A DNA stretch of 56,010 bases from Elusimicrobiota bacterium. GTDB taxonomy: Bacteria > Elusimicrobiota > Elusimicrobia > Elusimicrobiales > UBA9959. The notes under the pieces were generated by a model that saw only the letters and a program-made list of their open reading frames with translations, was not told the DNA's origin and made no database searches. Position numbers and translations under genes: made by a program. The DNA lies in NCBI GenBank assembly GCA_016234365.1, contig JACRER010000068.1, forward strand, positions 1 to 56,010. Direction: 5' to 3'. This document shows positions 1 through 9,000 of the stretch, piece by piece. The stretch's first letter is position 1. Every line of letters starts with the position of its first letter.

Positions 1-1
1 G

Positions 2-2536
2 ACGGCCACGGGCGTGCTGTACCCGGCCATGAGCGGCGCGGACAACACCAAGGTGGCCAAGGCCGGCGACACCATGACCGGGCAGCTTACGCTGGCGGGC
101 TCCACGCTTACCGTTGCCGGCAACGCCTTCAGCGTGGGCGGGTCCACGCTGGCGGTGGAGGGCGGCAATGTGGGCGTAGGGATAGCCGCCCCGGATACGC
201 GGCTGGAATTGGCCGGCGCCCTGGCCGTAAATTCCGGCGGTGTGAAATATTACCGCTCCCTCGCGCATTACACCGGCGGCGGTACCTTTACCGGAACGCT
301 CAAGATCGCCATGCCGAAATTCTGGTCCGGCACCATGATGCGTATTCGCATAGACGGTTATGACTACGATCCCGCGACTGGCCACTGGGAAGTGCTGGTG
401 TCCGGTTATAACTACGCGCCTTCCGGACCGTGGTACAACTATAGCGCGGAGATACGCGGCAAGGCGCCTTTCAGCCAGGTGCGGCTTGCCAGCGATGGCG
501 CGAAGAACGTGCTGCTGCTTGGGAATCTCTCCACCGACTGGCGTTATCCCAAAGTGGCGGTTTCCGAACTGGTCGCGGGCAACGCCGAGCGCGACGGCTG
601 GGGAAGCGGCTGGGGCATCTCGGTAATTTCTTCCGAGGCCGGCATAGTGGACGTTGTCACGCCTGCGCCGCTATTGCGGACGGTGGGAAGTTTCCTGGTG
701 TCCGGCTCCACCAACGCGGCGCTGTCGGGCACGGTGGACCGCGGCATGGTGGTGACCGCCGGCGGGCGGGTGGGGATAGCGGCCGCCTCCCCGGCGGCGG
801 CGCTGGACGCTGCGGCGGACGGGGCGGCCGTAAGCGACTTCGTCCAGATTTGGCGCAAGTCTGACGGCGTAATAGTGGGTTCCATGAGCGCCACCGGCGT
901 GCTGATGGCGGCGAAATTAATAGGCGACGGCTCGGGCATAACCGGGCTGCCCGGCGGCGACAACCTGGGCAACCACACGGCCACGCAGGCGCTGGGGATG
1001 GCGGGTTTTGCCATATCCGGCGTTTCCACCATCACCATGCAGAACGGCAGCATAGCCATAGTGCAGCCGGGCGGCACGGGGAGCAACAGCCTCTACGGCA
1101 TCTCCATGGGTTATGGCGCCGCCGACAACTACCGTAATGGCATAGGCATAGGGCGGGATGCTAGCAATAATTACAGTACGGGCGTGGGCGTGGGGTACGC
1201 CGCCTACGGCAACCACGATTACGGGGTAGGCATAGGGTATAACGCTCACAATAATTATAACAGCGGCGTCGGCATCGGTTTCAACTCCTCCGATAACTAC
1301 GATTACGGCGTCGGCATTGGCTGGTGGACTTACGTCAATTACAACTACGGTATCGGCGTGGGGTGGGGTGCTGCCAGCAACCTTAACTCCGGAGTGGGGA
1401 TAGGGTACGGCGCCGCCAATAACAACGATTCCGGTGTCGGCATTGGCGCCAATGCTCGCCAGAATCATCATTCCGGCGTCGGCATCGGAGATGGCGCTTA
1501 TCAGAACGACACTTCAGGCGTTGGGGTCGGGAACAATGCCCGCAATAATTATAGTTCAGGCGTCGGCGTGGGCACTGGTGCGAACGGCAACTACAGTTCC
1601 GGTGTCGGAATCGGCTCCGGTGCCGTTGGTAATTCAGGTTATGGGGTGGGGATAGGGGCGAGCGCGCTGAGCAATAGCGCCTACGGCGTGGGAATAGGCG
1701 CTTATGCCCAAAGTAACGACACCTACGGCGTGGGAATAGGCGCCTATTCCCAGAATAATTACGCTTACGGCACCGGCGTGGGGGCGTACACGTCTTCTAA
1801 GTCGTCGTCGGTGGCGCTGGGGTATTACGCCAGGGCCAATAGCGTGGACTCCGTGGCGCTGGGCGCCGGCGCCGCCACCAATGCCCAGCGTTCCGTCTGC
1901 ATAGGCGCCTACTGCGTCAACAACGCCGTGGATACCGCCAAGATACGGGAAGGTTATACGCTCAAGGTGGACTCCATAAGCGTCAGCGCGGCGCTGCCGC
2001 AGCTTACCGTCAGCACCAACGTCTATATTGTGGGCTACTCGTCTGCCGCCAGGTACTACGGCGACGGGTCGGGGCTTACCGGGATAAGCGGGGGGAGCGC
2101 GGGGCCGTCCATAGACGTATCCACCATAAACGCGAGCGCCGCCACGCCCTACGGCGGCGTGAACATAACCACCAACGTCTTTATTACCGGCGGCGCGCGC
2201 CTGGCCCGGGCCGTGGTGCAGGCCGCGGATTCCGGCATTACGCTCACCGCGGCCGACTTCGGCAAGATCATAACCATCAACAGCGCTTCCGCGCAGACGG
2301 TGTCCCTGCCTTCCGTAAGCGCGGCGGACATAGGGGCTACCGTCAGAGTGGTCAAGCTCGGCGCCGGCCAAGTCACCATACAGGCCGCAGCGTCAACCTA
2401 TATAGCCGATTCCACCTCCGGGGGGACCGTATATAACAGCGAGGTAAGCCCGCAATACGGCGCCATTACTTTGTGCCTTGTGACGGCCACGCAATGGATG
2501 ATACTCGGGGGAGACGGCGTATGGACCACTACGTAG
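2..2536 (+). CDS. Repeat-rich fibre/adhesin-like surface protein, 5'-truncated
   Basis: The reading frame is open from base 2, and its first codons (TATGVLYP) continue a motif that is internal in the giant protein at 6004, so the true start lies left of the window. In order it holds: a linker with NTKVAKAGDTMTGQL; a domain at about 240-640 rich in Tyr/Trp; a linker (WRKSDGVIVGSMSATGV) shared almost word for word with the giant protein; 20 repeats of 14 residues; and a C-terminal beta-rich domain ending in WMILGGDGVWTTT. The repeats resemble the YadA-head/Hep-Hag family, which forms trimeric left-handed beta-rolls. No S74 chaperone or membrane anchor is seen at the C-terminus. It is followed 22 bases later by the FGE-fold gene. 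Role (adhesin, appendage or phage-tail-like fibre) is inference; export is likely but the signal peptide is outside the window. Confidence 0.75.
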   Translation, partial: TATGVLYPAMSGADNTKVAKAGDTMTGQLTLAGSTLTVAGNAFSVGGSTLAVEGGNVGVGIAAPDTRLELAGALAVNSGGVKYYRSLAHYTGGGTFTGTLKIAMPKFWSGTMMRIRIDGYDYDPATGHWEVLVSGYNYAPSGPWYNYSAEIRGKAPFSQVRLASDGAKNVLLLGNLSTDWRYPKVAVSELVAGNAERDGWGSGWGISVISSEAGIVDVVTPAPLLRTVGSFLVSGSTNAALSGTVDRGMVVTAGGRVGIAAASPAAALDAAADGAAVSDFVQIWRKSDGVIVGSMSATGVLMAAKLIGDGSGITGLPGGDNLGNHTATQALGMAGFAISGVSTITMQNGSIAIVQPGGTGSNSLYGISMGYGAADNYRNGIGIGRDASNNYSTGVGVGYAAYGNHDYGVGIGYNAHNNYNSGVGIGFNSSDNYDYGVGIGWWTYVNYNYGIGVGWGAASNLNSGVGIGYGAANNNDSGVGIGANARQNHHSGVGIGDGAYQNDTSGVGVGNNARNNYSSGVGVGTGANGNYSSGVGIGSGAVGNSGYGVGIGASALSNSAYGVGIGAYAQSNDTYGVGIGAYSQNNYAYGTGVGAYTSSKSSSVALGYYARANSVDSVALGAGAATNAQRSVCIGAYCVNNAVDTAKIREGYTLKVDSISVSAALPQLTVSTNVYIVGYSSAARYYGDGSGLTGISGGSAGPSIDVSTINASAATPYGGVNITTNVFITGGARLARAVVQAADSGITLTAADFGKIITINSASAQTVSLPSVSAADIGATVRVVKLGAGQVTIQAAASTYIADSTSGGTVYNSEVSPQYGAITLCLVTATQWMILGGDGVWTTT
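1097..1936 (+). repeat. 20 in-frame tandem repeats of 42 bp (14 residues)
   Basis: The 840-bp block divides exactly into 20 units of 42 bp. The consensus is G-V-G-I-G-x-x-A-x-x-N-x-x-S/Y, for example GVGIGYNAHNNYNS and GVGIGFNSSDNYDY. The last units drift to VALGxxA, the classic YadA-head form. Spacing and motif fit a trimeric beta-roll. The repeats are protein-coding and degenerate at the DNA level, so they are not a CRISPR. Confidence 0.85.
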
Positions 2537-2558
2537 GACCGCCGGGGAGGCGCCCGCG

Positions 2559-3569
2559 ATGAGGCCGCCGGGCAGGGTCTTCCTGCTTTCCGCGGTACTG
2601 CTGGCCGCAACCGCCGGGTTTTCCAGCGGGGCGGATGTGACGGCGTATCCGCTGAGCGCGAAAAAGCGGACGCTGGATCCCGGCGCCGATACGGTTGCGG
2701 CCGGCTATTACACGTCTACCACGCTGGCGGTCGTGGACGCGGACCTGGCCGCGGGGAATATCAAGAGCGGGGTGAATATTTTCGGCAAAGTTGGCACGGT
2801 GGAAACCGCCCCGCCCGCGCCTGTTGTAGGCGGTACCTGGCTGCTGGTGCCGGGCGATTCCGTGCTGGGCACCCGGGATTTTTATGTGCAGAAATACGAG
2901 GCCAAGAATGTAAGTTCCGTGCCCACCTCCGAACCTTCCGGCACGCCCTGGGCGTCGGTCACGCAGATAGAGGCGAAAATGCGGTGTGAAGCGCTGGGGC
3001 CGGGCTACCATCTGGTTACAATGAAAGAGGCCCTGACGATATCCCGCAATATCGAGAACAATGCCTGGAACTGGGATGGCGGCAGCGTGGGCAGCGGCGG
3101 CCTGTGGCGGGGCCACTCGGATGGTACGCCGGACAATTCTCTGGCGGCCGACGTAACCGGTGACCCGGACGACGACCCTTACGTGGGAACCGGGAACACA
3201 ACCCCATCCATTGAAAAAAGGGTGCATCAGTTGTCTTCAGGGCAATACCTCTGGGACTGGTCCGGCAATGTCTGGGAGTGGGTGGATATGACCTGCACGG
3301 CGGGGACAGGGGCCGGGTACTGGTACAACGCGGCCTGGATAGAGTGGACCGATGCGAACCTGTCCGATTATGAGAAACCAAGGGCCGGTCCGGCGGGGGC
3401 TTATACAAGCGCCCAGAATGCCGGACGCTATTATGGTTGTACCGCAACCGGAAATGCGGTGTTCCGGGGCGGCAATTGGCTCAACGGTGCGGACGCGGGA
3501 GTATTCGCCTTCGTCGCGGACAAGGCCCCGTCGTACTCGGGCCCGCGCGGGTTCCGCTGCGCCAGGTAA
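2559..3569 (+). CDS. Secreted FGE/sulfatase-modifying-factor-fold (C-type-lectin-like) protein
   Basis: 336 residues. GGGGAGG at 2544-2550 lies 8 bases before the ATG. Residues 1-24 form a signal peptide. Residues 30-85 carry the GYYTSTTLAVVDADL and NIKSGVNIFG motifs common at the N-termini of tail or surface proteins. From about 95 the FGE-sulfatase fold begins (YVQKYEAKN, GNVWEWVDM, FRGGNW, GFRCAR). The two adjacent cysteines that bind copper in true formylglycine-generating enzymes are not found after the RGGNW motif, so enzyme activity is unlikely and a ligand-binding role fits better. The last 35 residues match the layout of variable regions in diversity-generating-retroelement targets. 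It sits directly behind the repeat protein, possibly in one transcript. Fold assignment is confident; function is inferred. Confidence 0.8.
   Translation: MRPPGRVFLLSAVLLAATAGFSSGADVTAYPLSAKKRTLDPGADTVAAGYYTSTTLAVVDADLAAGNIKSGVNIFGKVGTVETAPPAPVVGGTWLLVPGDSVLGTRDFYVQKYEAKNVSSVPTSEPSGTPWASVTQIEAKMRCEALGPGYHLVTMKEALTISRNIENNAWNWDGGSVGSGGLWRGHSDGTPDNSLAADVTGDPDDDPYVGTGNTTPSIEKRVHQLSSGQYLWDWSGNVWEWVDMTCTAGTGAGYWYNAAWIEWTDANLSDYEKPRAGPAGAYTSAQNAGRYYGCTATGNAVFRGGNWLNGADAGVFAFVADKAPSYSGPRGFRCAR
3462..3569 (+). other. Candidate DGR-type variable region
   Basis: The C-terminal segment keeps the fixed residues typical of FGE-fold DGR targets (FRGGNW, NGA-AGVFA, APS, GFRC). The positions that are Asn in many relatives are here Val, Asp, Lys, Tyr, Gly and Arg, encoded by GTC, GAC, AAG, TAC, GGC and CGC. 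Five of those six codons keep C at the third base, as expected if AAC codons in a template were changed at their adenines. No reverse transcriptase, Avd gene or template repeat is visible in the window, so this is a hypothesis from sequence pattern. Confidence 0.35.
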
Positions 3570-3620
3570 AACACACTCAAGGCCTAAGTGGACGGCATGC
3601 CGGGCTGCACCCGGGCGGAG

Positions 3621-4748
3621 CTACGCGGCCAGGCCGGCAAGCCAGCGTCCGGCCTGGGCTACAATTGCGCCGCCGGCCCTGCGGTCGTTGCGCAGGTTGT
3701 GCACAAGCTGCACGGCCTGCCTCCCCGGGTGGCGTTCATTGAAGTAGGCCAGATTGCGGCTCAGGGACTCTTCGGAAAGTTTTACCTCTATAAAATGCGT
3801 CAATTCGCCGCCCGCGGCCAGCGCAAAATCCACTTCGCGGCCGTCCTTGGTGCGTATATAGTGCAGCGCCGTGTCCGCGCCGCCTGAGTCCTGCAGGTAT
3901 TGCGCGTGTTTCAGGAGCGATACCGCCACGGTGTTCTCCAGGCGCAGGCCTTCGTCCCCGTCCACGTAGCCGCTGTCGTAAAAATATGCCTTCGGCTCTT
4001 TCAGCAGGGAGCGCGCGATGTTCTTGTGGAACGGGCGCACCAGGAAGATTATGTGCAGGCTTTCGAGGATCTCCACGTACTTGCGTATGGTGTTGGGCGC
4101 GGTTTGCAGATCTCCGGCCAGCGCGGTAAGCGAAAGGGGGGAGCCTACGCGTCTGCGCAGCATTTCAAGCAGCAGGCGTATGGCGCGTATTTCGGTTATG
4201 CGGCTGAAGTCCAGGATGTCTTCCCGCACCAGGTCCGTGTAATACTGGCGCCTCCAGCGCGAGGCTTCCTGGTCGGAGCCGGAAAGGAACGGTTCCGGGA
4301 AGCCGCCCAGGCGGTTAAGGGCCGAGAGGGCCTCGTACGGCGGCAGGGCGCCCGCCAGTTCCTTTACCGAGAGGGGGTTAAGGCGGTGCAGGTGGTAGCG
4401 GCCGGCCAGGGAGTCCCCGGTCTGGCGGAAAGTGTCCAGCCTGGCGCTGCCGGTAACAAGGATGGCCTGCCCATGCGGGCGGGTGTCAAAAGTGCCCTTA
4501 AGGAAAGTTTTCCAACCCCGCATTTTGTGTATTTCATCGAGGATAATAAGGCCGGTGTTGAGCGGCCAGGCGCGGGCGCGGATCACTTCCATGTCGGAGA
4601 CGTCGTCGTTGTTGAGGTAAACAGGGGATTTGAAGGCGGTTTGCAGGCTCTTGGCGAAGTAAGTTTTTCCTACCTGCCGCGGGCCAGTTACAAAGACCAT
4701 TTTTTTCTTCAGGTCTTTAATTGTCTGAGAGTGTATGTAGCGATCCAT
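3621..4748 (-). CDS. AAA-family ATPase with DUF4143
   Basis: 375 residues. Walker A is GPRQVGKTYFAK near residue 20, and the Walker B-like strand is LIILDEIHK near residue 70. The second half is a DUF4143-type wHTH/nuclease-like region ending with a conserved REVDFAL segment (residues about 300-330), typical of this family. These proteins are widespread, often in accessory DNA, and their function is poorly known. The gene converges on the FGE-fold gene and has its own promoter (4753-4782) whose -10 lies 4 bases from the ATG, with no Shine-Dalgarno sequence. Family call is firm; no substrate or partner can be named. Confidence 0.85.
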   Translation of the reverse strand: MDRYIHSQTIKDLKKKMVFVTGPRQVGKTYFAKSLQTAFKSPVYLNNDDVSDMEVIRARAWPLNTGLIILDEIHKMRGWKTFLKGTFDTRPHGQAILVTGSARLDTFRQTGDSLAGRYHLHRLNPLSVKELAGALPPYEALSALNRLGGFPEPFLSGSDQEASRWRRQYYTDLVREDILDFSRITEIRAIRLLLEMLRRRVGSPLSLTALAGDLQTAPNTIRKYVEILESLHIIFLVRPFHKNIARSLLKEPKAYFYDSGYVDGDEGLRLENTVAVSLLKHAQYLQDSGGADTALHYIRTKDGREVDFALAAGGELTHFIEVKLSEESLSRNLAYFNERHPGRQAVQLVHNLRNDRRAGGAIVAQAGRWLAGLAA

Positions 4749-4752
4749 ATGT

Positions 4753-4782
4753 ATATTATGCTGATTTTTGCCAATTAGTCAA
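4753..4782 (-). promoter_or_regulatory. Sigma-70-like promoter of the DUF4143 ATPase gene
   Basis: On the minus strand TTGACT (4777-4782) and TAATAT (4753-4758) are separated by 18 bases. Only 4 bases separate the -10 from the ATG, so transcription would begin at or next to the start codon (leaderless). Confidence 0.6.
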
Positions 4783-4814
4783 GACTTTTATGCAATAATG
4801 GGTGTGAAAGTCTT
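4781..4814. repeat. Inverted repeat overlapping the -35 of the ATPase promoter
   Basis: AAGACTTT (4781-4788) and AAAGTCTT (4807-4814) are perfect inverted copies with an 18-base spacer. The proximal arm touches the -35 element, so it could be an operator. No bound regulator is known. Confidence 0.35.
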
Positions 4815-4910
4815 AAATGTGGTATATTGCGTGTGCCCCGTAGTGAACGGCGTTGGACTGCCGGCGCGTAAACTCCGGTTCTATCATCGCAATTCTCTAA
4901 CAATATCGGG

Positions 4911-5756
4911 CTAAAAATCACGGATCTTGACCGCCCGGATCTCCACTCCGAATATGGCGCTTTTCCCCGTTCCCTTCGTCACACCGTAGGCTTGCGCCGC
5001 AGAAAGATTGAGCGCCATTAGCGGAAGGAAATTCATGAACTCGTCCGTATCGGCCCTCAACGTTCCCCGTCTCGAGTACAGTTCTTTGCCTTCGGCGAAC
5101 AGCGCTTCCCTCATCTTGCGCAGCTTCCTGGCTGTTTCTGAAACGTTCGGGCGCGGTAATTCCAGCATGGCTCCGGCCAGGGGGCACCTATATGTTCCGG
5201 GTGACAGTTCCTTTATCAATTTGGCTTTTGACAGGTCCTTCATGGCACTGGCTGCTGCGGAGGCGCCTATGCCGATCTTTTTACCAAGCTGCGAGGCGGT
5301 CCATTTCCCGGTATCGTTGGACAGGGTGAGCCAGCACAGGTAATGTTCTTTGTTCTTGGCCAGGACTTCCAGTTGTTCCGGCGAGATGTAAAACTTCTCC
5401 CCGGAAAGTGATTTCTGTATCACCCTATGGAGCGGCGAGGAAATGGACAACTGGGGGAGATCTTTAAGCAGGGGTTCCAGGAGCTGCGTGAAGATTTCCT
5501 CGCCGAATCTCACCCTGATCCAGGCCAGGGTAAGCTTGATGGCCGAGTGCGTCCCGTAAAGCAGCCGCAGCGTGTGCAGGAACACCGGGATGGTTTTGTG
5601 GGACGGGAGCATTTTCCCCTGCTCGATGAGGAGATACATGCGGTAGGAGAACCTGAAGACGGCTTTGCCGCCGTTGTTGTAGTAGAAACGGTAGGCTGAG
5701 GGGAAGCCCGCTTCCCGTCGGAATAGTTTTAATGTTTCGGAAAATATCGTGGCCAT
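4911..5756 (-). CDS. Unknown protein with HTH-like N-terminus and winged-helix-like middle
   Basis: 281 residues from the ATG at 5756, chosen over the GTG at 5762 because AGGGGG lies 5 bases before it. I do not recognise a named family. The N-terminus (residues 1-60) reads like an XRE-type helix-turn-helix (SAYRFYYNNGG ... YLLIEQGKMLPSHKTIPVFL). Residues about 135-190 read like a winged helix (WTASQLGKKIGIGASAAASAM). The C-terminal third (MREALFAEGKELYSRRG ... FFGVEIRA-type) is a mixed alpha/beta region of unknown role. There is no signal peptide or membrane segment. It could be a TIGR02147/DUF4423-like regulator, but I cannot confirm this. It is divergent from the giant gene at 6004 with 247 bases between them. 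Confidence 0.6.
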   Translation of the reverse strand: MATIFSETLKLFRREAGFPSAYRFYYNNGGKAVFRFSYRMYLLIEQGKMLPSHKTIPVFLHTLRLLYGTHSAIKLTLAWIRVRFGEEIFTQLLEPLLKDLPQLSISSPLHRVIQKSLSGEKFYISPEQLEVLAKNKEHYLCWLTLSNDTGKWTASQLGKKIGIGASAAASAMKDLSKAKLIKELSPGTYRCPLAGAMLELPRPNVSETARKLRKMREALFAEGKELYSRRGTLRADTDEFMNFLPLMALNLSAAQAYGVTKGTGKSAIFGVEIRAVKIRDF

Positions 5757-6003
5757 AAACACCCCCTGCGCAGTATAACTCTCATTAAATCAAAATCAGC
5801 GCCGTCGGGATAGCGAGGAAACAACTTCGTTAAAACCCGGGTTTAGCCGCTGTAGCCTTCTCCTGAATCAAAAGGGCAACGCAAGTGGTCCTTTCGCCTC
5901 ATGTGCCGCATGGCGCCGCTTGCTACCATACCAGGAGTTGGCCGAATAGAGGGAAGGAACGACAGGGAGTTCCTGCCTGCTGAAACAGGGGAGCAACGGA
6001 CTT

Positions 6004-9000
6004 TTGCCCGGATCCATGCGGCTTATGAATGACAGGAGAGTTGTCCACACCGCCATTTTTGAGCGGGCCGCCGCCATTGTATTGTTTTTCGCGGCCTTCC
6101 AGGCGCTTCCCGGCCGCCTCTGCGCCCAGACCGAGCTGGGCGCGGCGGACGACCTGACGGTGGTGGGCGCCGATGGAACCCCGTCGGACCCGGACGTGGA
6201 AGTGAGGGGTTTTTCCGTATTCGGCGCCACCCAGGCCGCCTATGCCGGCGCCGCGGCCGGGCCGGGCAATGTGGTGATAAACGGCGTGCTGGCTGTTTCT
6301 TCCGGAGCCTATTTCGTCGGAAATTCCACCTTCACCGGCGCCAACAGAATATTTATAAACGACGGCTCAGCCGGCCAGGTATTGAGTAAAAATTCGGACG
6401 GCGCCCTGCAATGGACCAGCAGCAGCGCCCTGGGCGACAACCTGGGCAGCCATATTGCAACCACCACGCTGAATATGGCGACGTTCAATATCATAAACGT
6501 TTCATCTATTAATTTCCTCGCCAATGTTCTCATGACATCCGCTACAGCGGCTCAGTTGGGCGGGTTCTATGTAAGCAGCAATGTCTATATAGTGGGCGTG
6601 ACGTCGGCCGCCAAATACTACGGCGACGGCTCGGCGCTGACCGGCATCGGTGGGGCTGGGTCCGGCTTCAATGCCGATCTGCTCGATAGTCTCGATTCGC
6701 TGGATTTTGTCAGGAAGACCGGCTCAATTTCAGAGTCGATAACCGGCCCAAAAACTTTTGTGAGCAGCATAACGGTAACTAAGGTCCTTGCCCCCCAGGG
6801 GTTTACCGTTTCTGAGGGCTCTGCCGGGTACGGCATTTATCCTGGGTATGTCAACATACGGGGGGATGGCGCTGCCGGCCTGTATAGCTTTATCGACTTC
6901 GATGGCGTGACCGCCAGAATGTCCGTGAACAACGTCGGCAATGCTGGCGTGCAGATAAAGACCAGTGCCGGGATCGGATTGACCGTCAACTCTTTAGGGA
7001 ATGTTGGTGTCGGGGCAAATAACCCGATGGCCAATCTCCATGTTTCTTCTACCACGGCTTCCGCTACTCAGGACATGGTTAAGGTTACTACGGGGGGTGT
7101 CTCCGCGGATGTGTTTGTTATAAAAGGTAACGGCGATGTCGGCATCGGAACTATGAATCCAAAGGCAAGGTTGCATCTCGTTTCCAATTCCACTGCGGAC
7201 TCCGGAGTCTTTATCGCCAGTCATGCCATAGGCGGTTACGGCCTTTTTGTTTCAACAAACGGCAGCGTCGGCATCGGACTGGAGGCGCCTGGTGAGAGAT
7301 TGGAAGTGGATGGACATGTAAAATTGACCAATGTGAAGGGTAATGCCAGTGCTATTAGCATTCAGCCTGCTTATGATAATGGTTCGTGGCGCTTTGATTC
7401 TGTAGATCGTTCCCTGACGGAAAGTATCGCTGGTGCGCCATTCACAGCAAAGTTCGGCACCAATGAATCTGGTGCGGACCTCGCGTTAGTGACGGGAACG
7501 AAAATTGAAGCAATGCGTATTGGAGCGGCTGGCAACGTCGGGATCTCGTCAACCAGCCCGAGTCAGCGATTAACGGTAAGTGGCGGCCCCAACACTCAAA
7601 TCCTGCTGGATGCCAATGGTACTGGCGGTGGATACCACCTGTGGAGTTTTGGTGTGCCGGTTGGATCTATTAACGCTCCTGTCGGACAATTTAACATCAA
7701 TGTTTTTAACGGTAGAGATTTTACGCTTAATACTGCCGCGGCAGAGCGCTTGCGTATTACAGAGGCGGGTGGTGATGTCGGCATTTCCACAAATGCTCCC
7801 GCGGCTAGGCTTGATGTAAAAGCTGGTGGAACGCTTCCAGATAATATGGCGCAGATCTGGCGCAAGTCGGACGGCGTAATAGTGGGCTCCATGAGCGCCA
7901 CCGGCGTGTTGATGGCCGCGAGATTTGTGGGCGATGGTTCCGGCCTCACCAACCTGGCCGGTGGCGGCGACAATCTTGGCAGCCACGTGGCCACCACCAC
8001 ACTGAATATGGCGACGTTCAACATAATAAACATCGGTTCCATAACCGCCAACGCGGCTATTACCATCTACTCCAGTATGACGGTGGCGGGGAATCTTTCT
8101 GTAAGCACCGTTGCCGCCTCCGGCAATATTACCGCCGCGCGCTACCAGATAAACGGCAGCACGGTGCTGGCGGTATTGCCGGGAACCGGAAGTTTGGGGA
8201 TAGGTATAGATGCCGGGAAGTTGAGTGCCGGGAATTACAACTTTTTTGCGGGACAATACGCCGGCCAGGCCAACGGCGCCGGGTACGACAATTCTTTTCT
8301 GGGCTATCAGGCCGGCAAATCCAATGATACCGGATGGGATAACACCTTTGTGGGCTATCAGGCTGGTTATTCCAATTCTACGGCCAGATATAACACCTTT
8401 GTGGGCGCCTCGGCCGGCTACAACACCGGCACCGGGAGATTCAACTCCTTCTTTGGACAGAGTGCTGGAGGCAGCAACAGTTCAGGAGAAGATAATACCT
8501 TTATGGGCCACTGGGCTGGCCTGTCCAGCACTTCGGGGGGAAATAACACTTTTGTGGGCTCTTATGCGGGCCTCTATGACCAGACCGGTTCGGCTAATGC
8601 GGTACTGGGCTACCAGGCCGGCAATGGCGTATCGGGTAACAGCTACTTTTCCAGCTCAACGCTTATCGGTTATGCGGCGGGCGCCGGGCTGACCACCGGC
8701 AATAATAATATTTTCGTAGGATGGCAGTCCGGGTTAAGTGTTACAAGCGGCGCCGGTAACATCGTCATCGGTTACGCCAAAGACGCCCCGACACCAACCA
8801 GCAATAATTACCTGAATATAGGCGGACTTATTGTCGGGGACATGTCCCTTAGCTCCGTAACGATCGTCGGCAACGCGTTCAGCGTGGGCGGCGCCACCTT
8901 GACGGTGAAGGGCGGGTACGTTGGGATCGGGACCACTACGCCCAATTTCCCGCTGGACATAGCTTCAGTGAGCGCGGCCAACAGGAAGCTGGGCATGGGC

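Noticed and set aside
1097-1936. Regular 42-bp periodicity as a CRISPR array
   Set aside because: Units are contiguous and stay in frame with a protein consensus; there are no fixed repeats with unique spacers.
2559-3569. Functional formylglycine-generating enzyme
   Set aside because: The copper-binding cysteine pair is not seen and the protein carries a signal peptide.
3600-3614. Rho-independent terminator between the convergent genes at 3.6 kb
   Set aside because: The 5-bp hairpin has no T run on either strand.
3570-3620. Diversity-generating template repeat directly after the FGE-fold gene
   Set aside because: The short gap has only a CCGGG/CCCGG hairpin and no copy of the candidate variable region.
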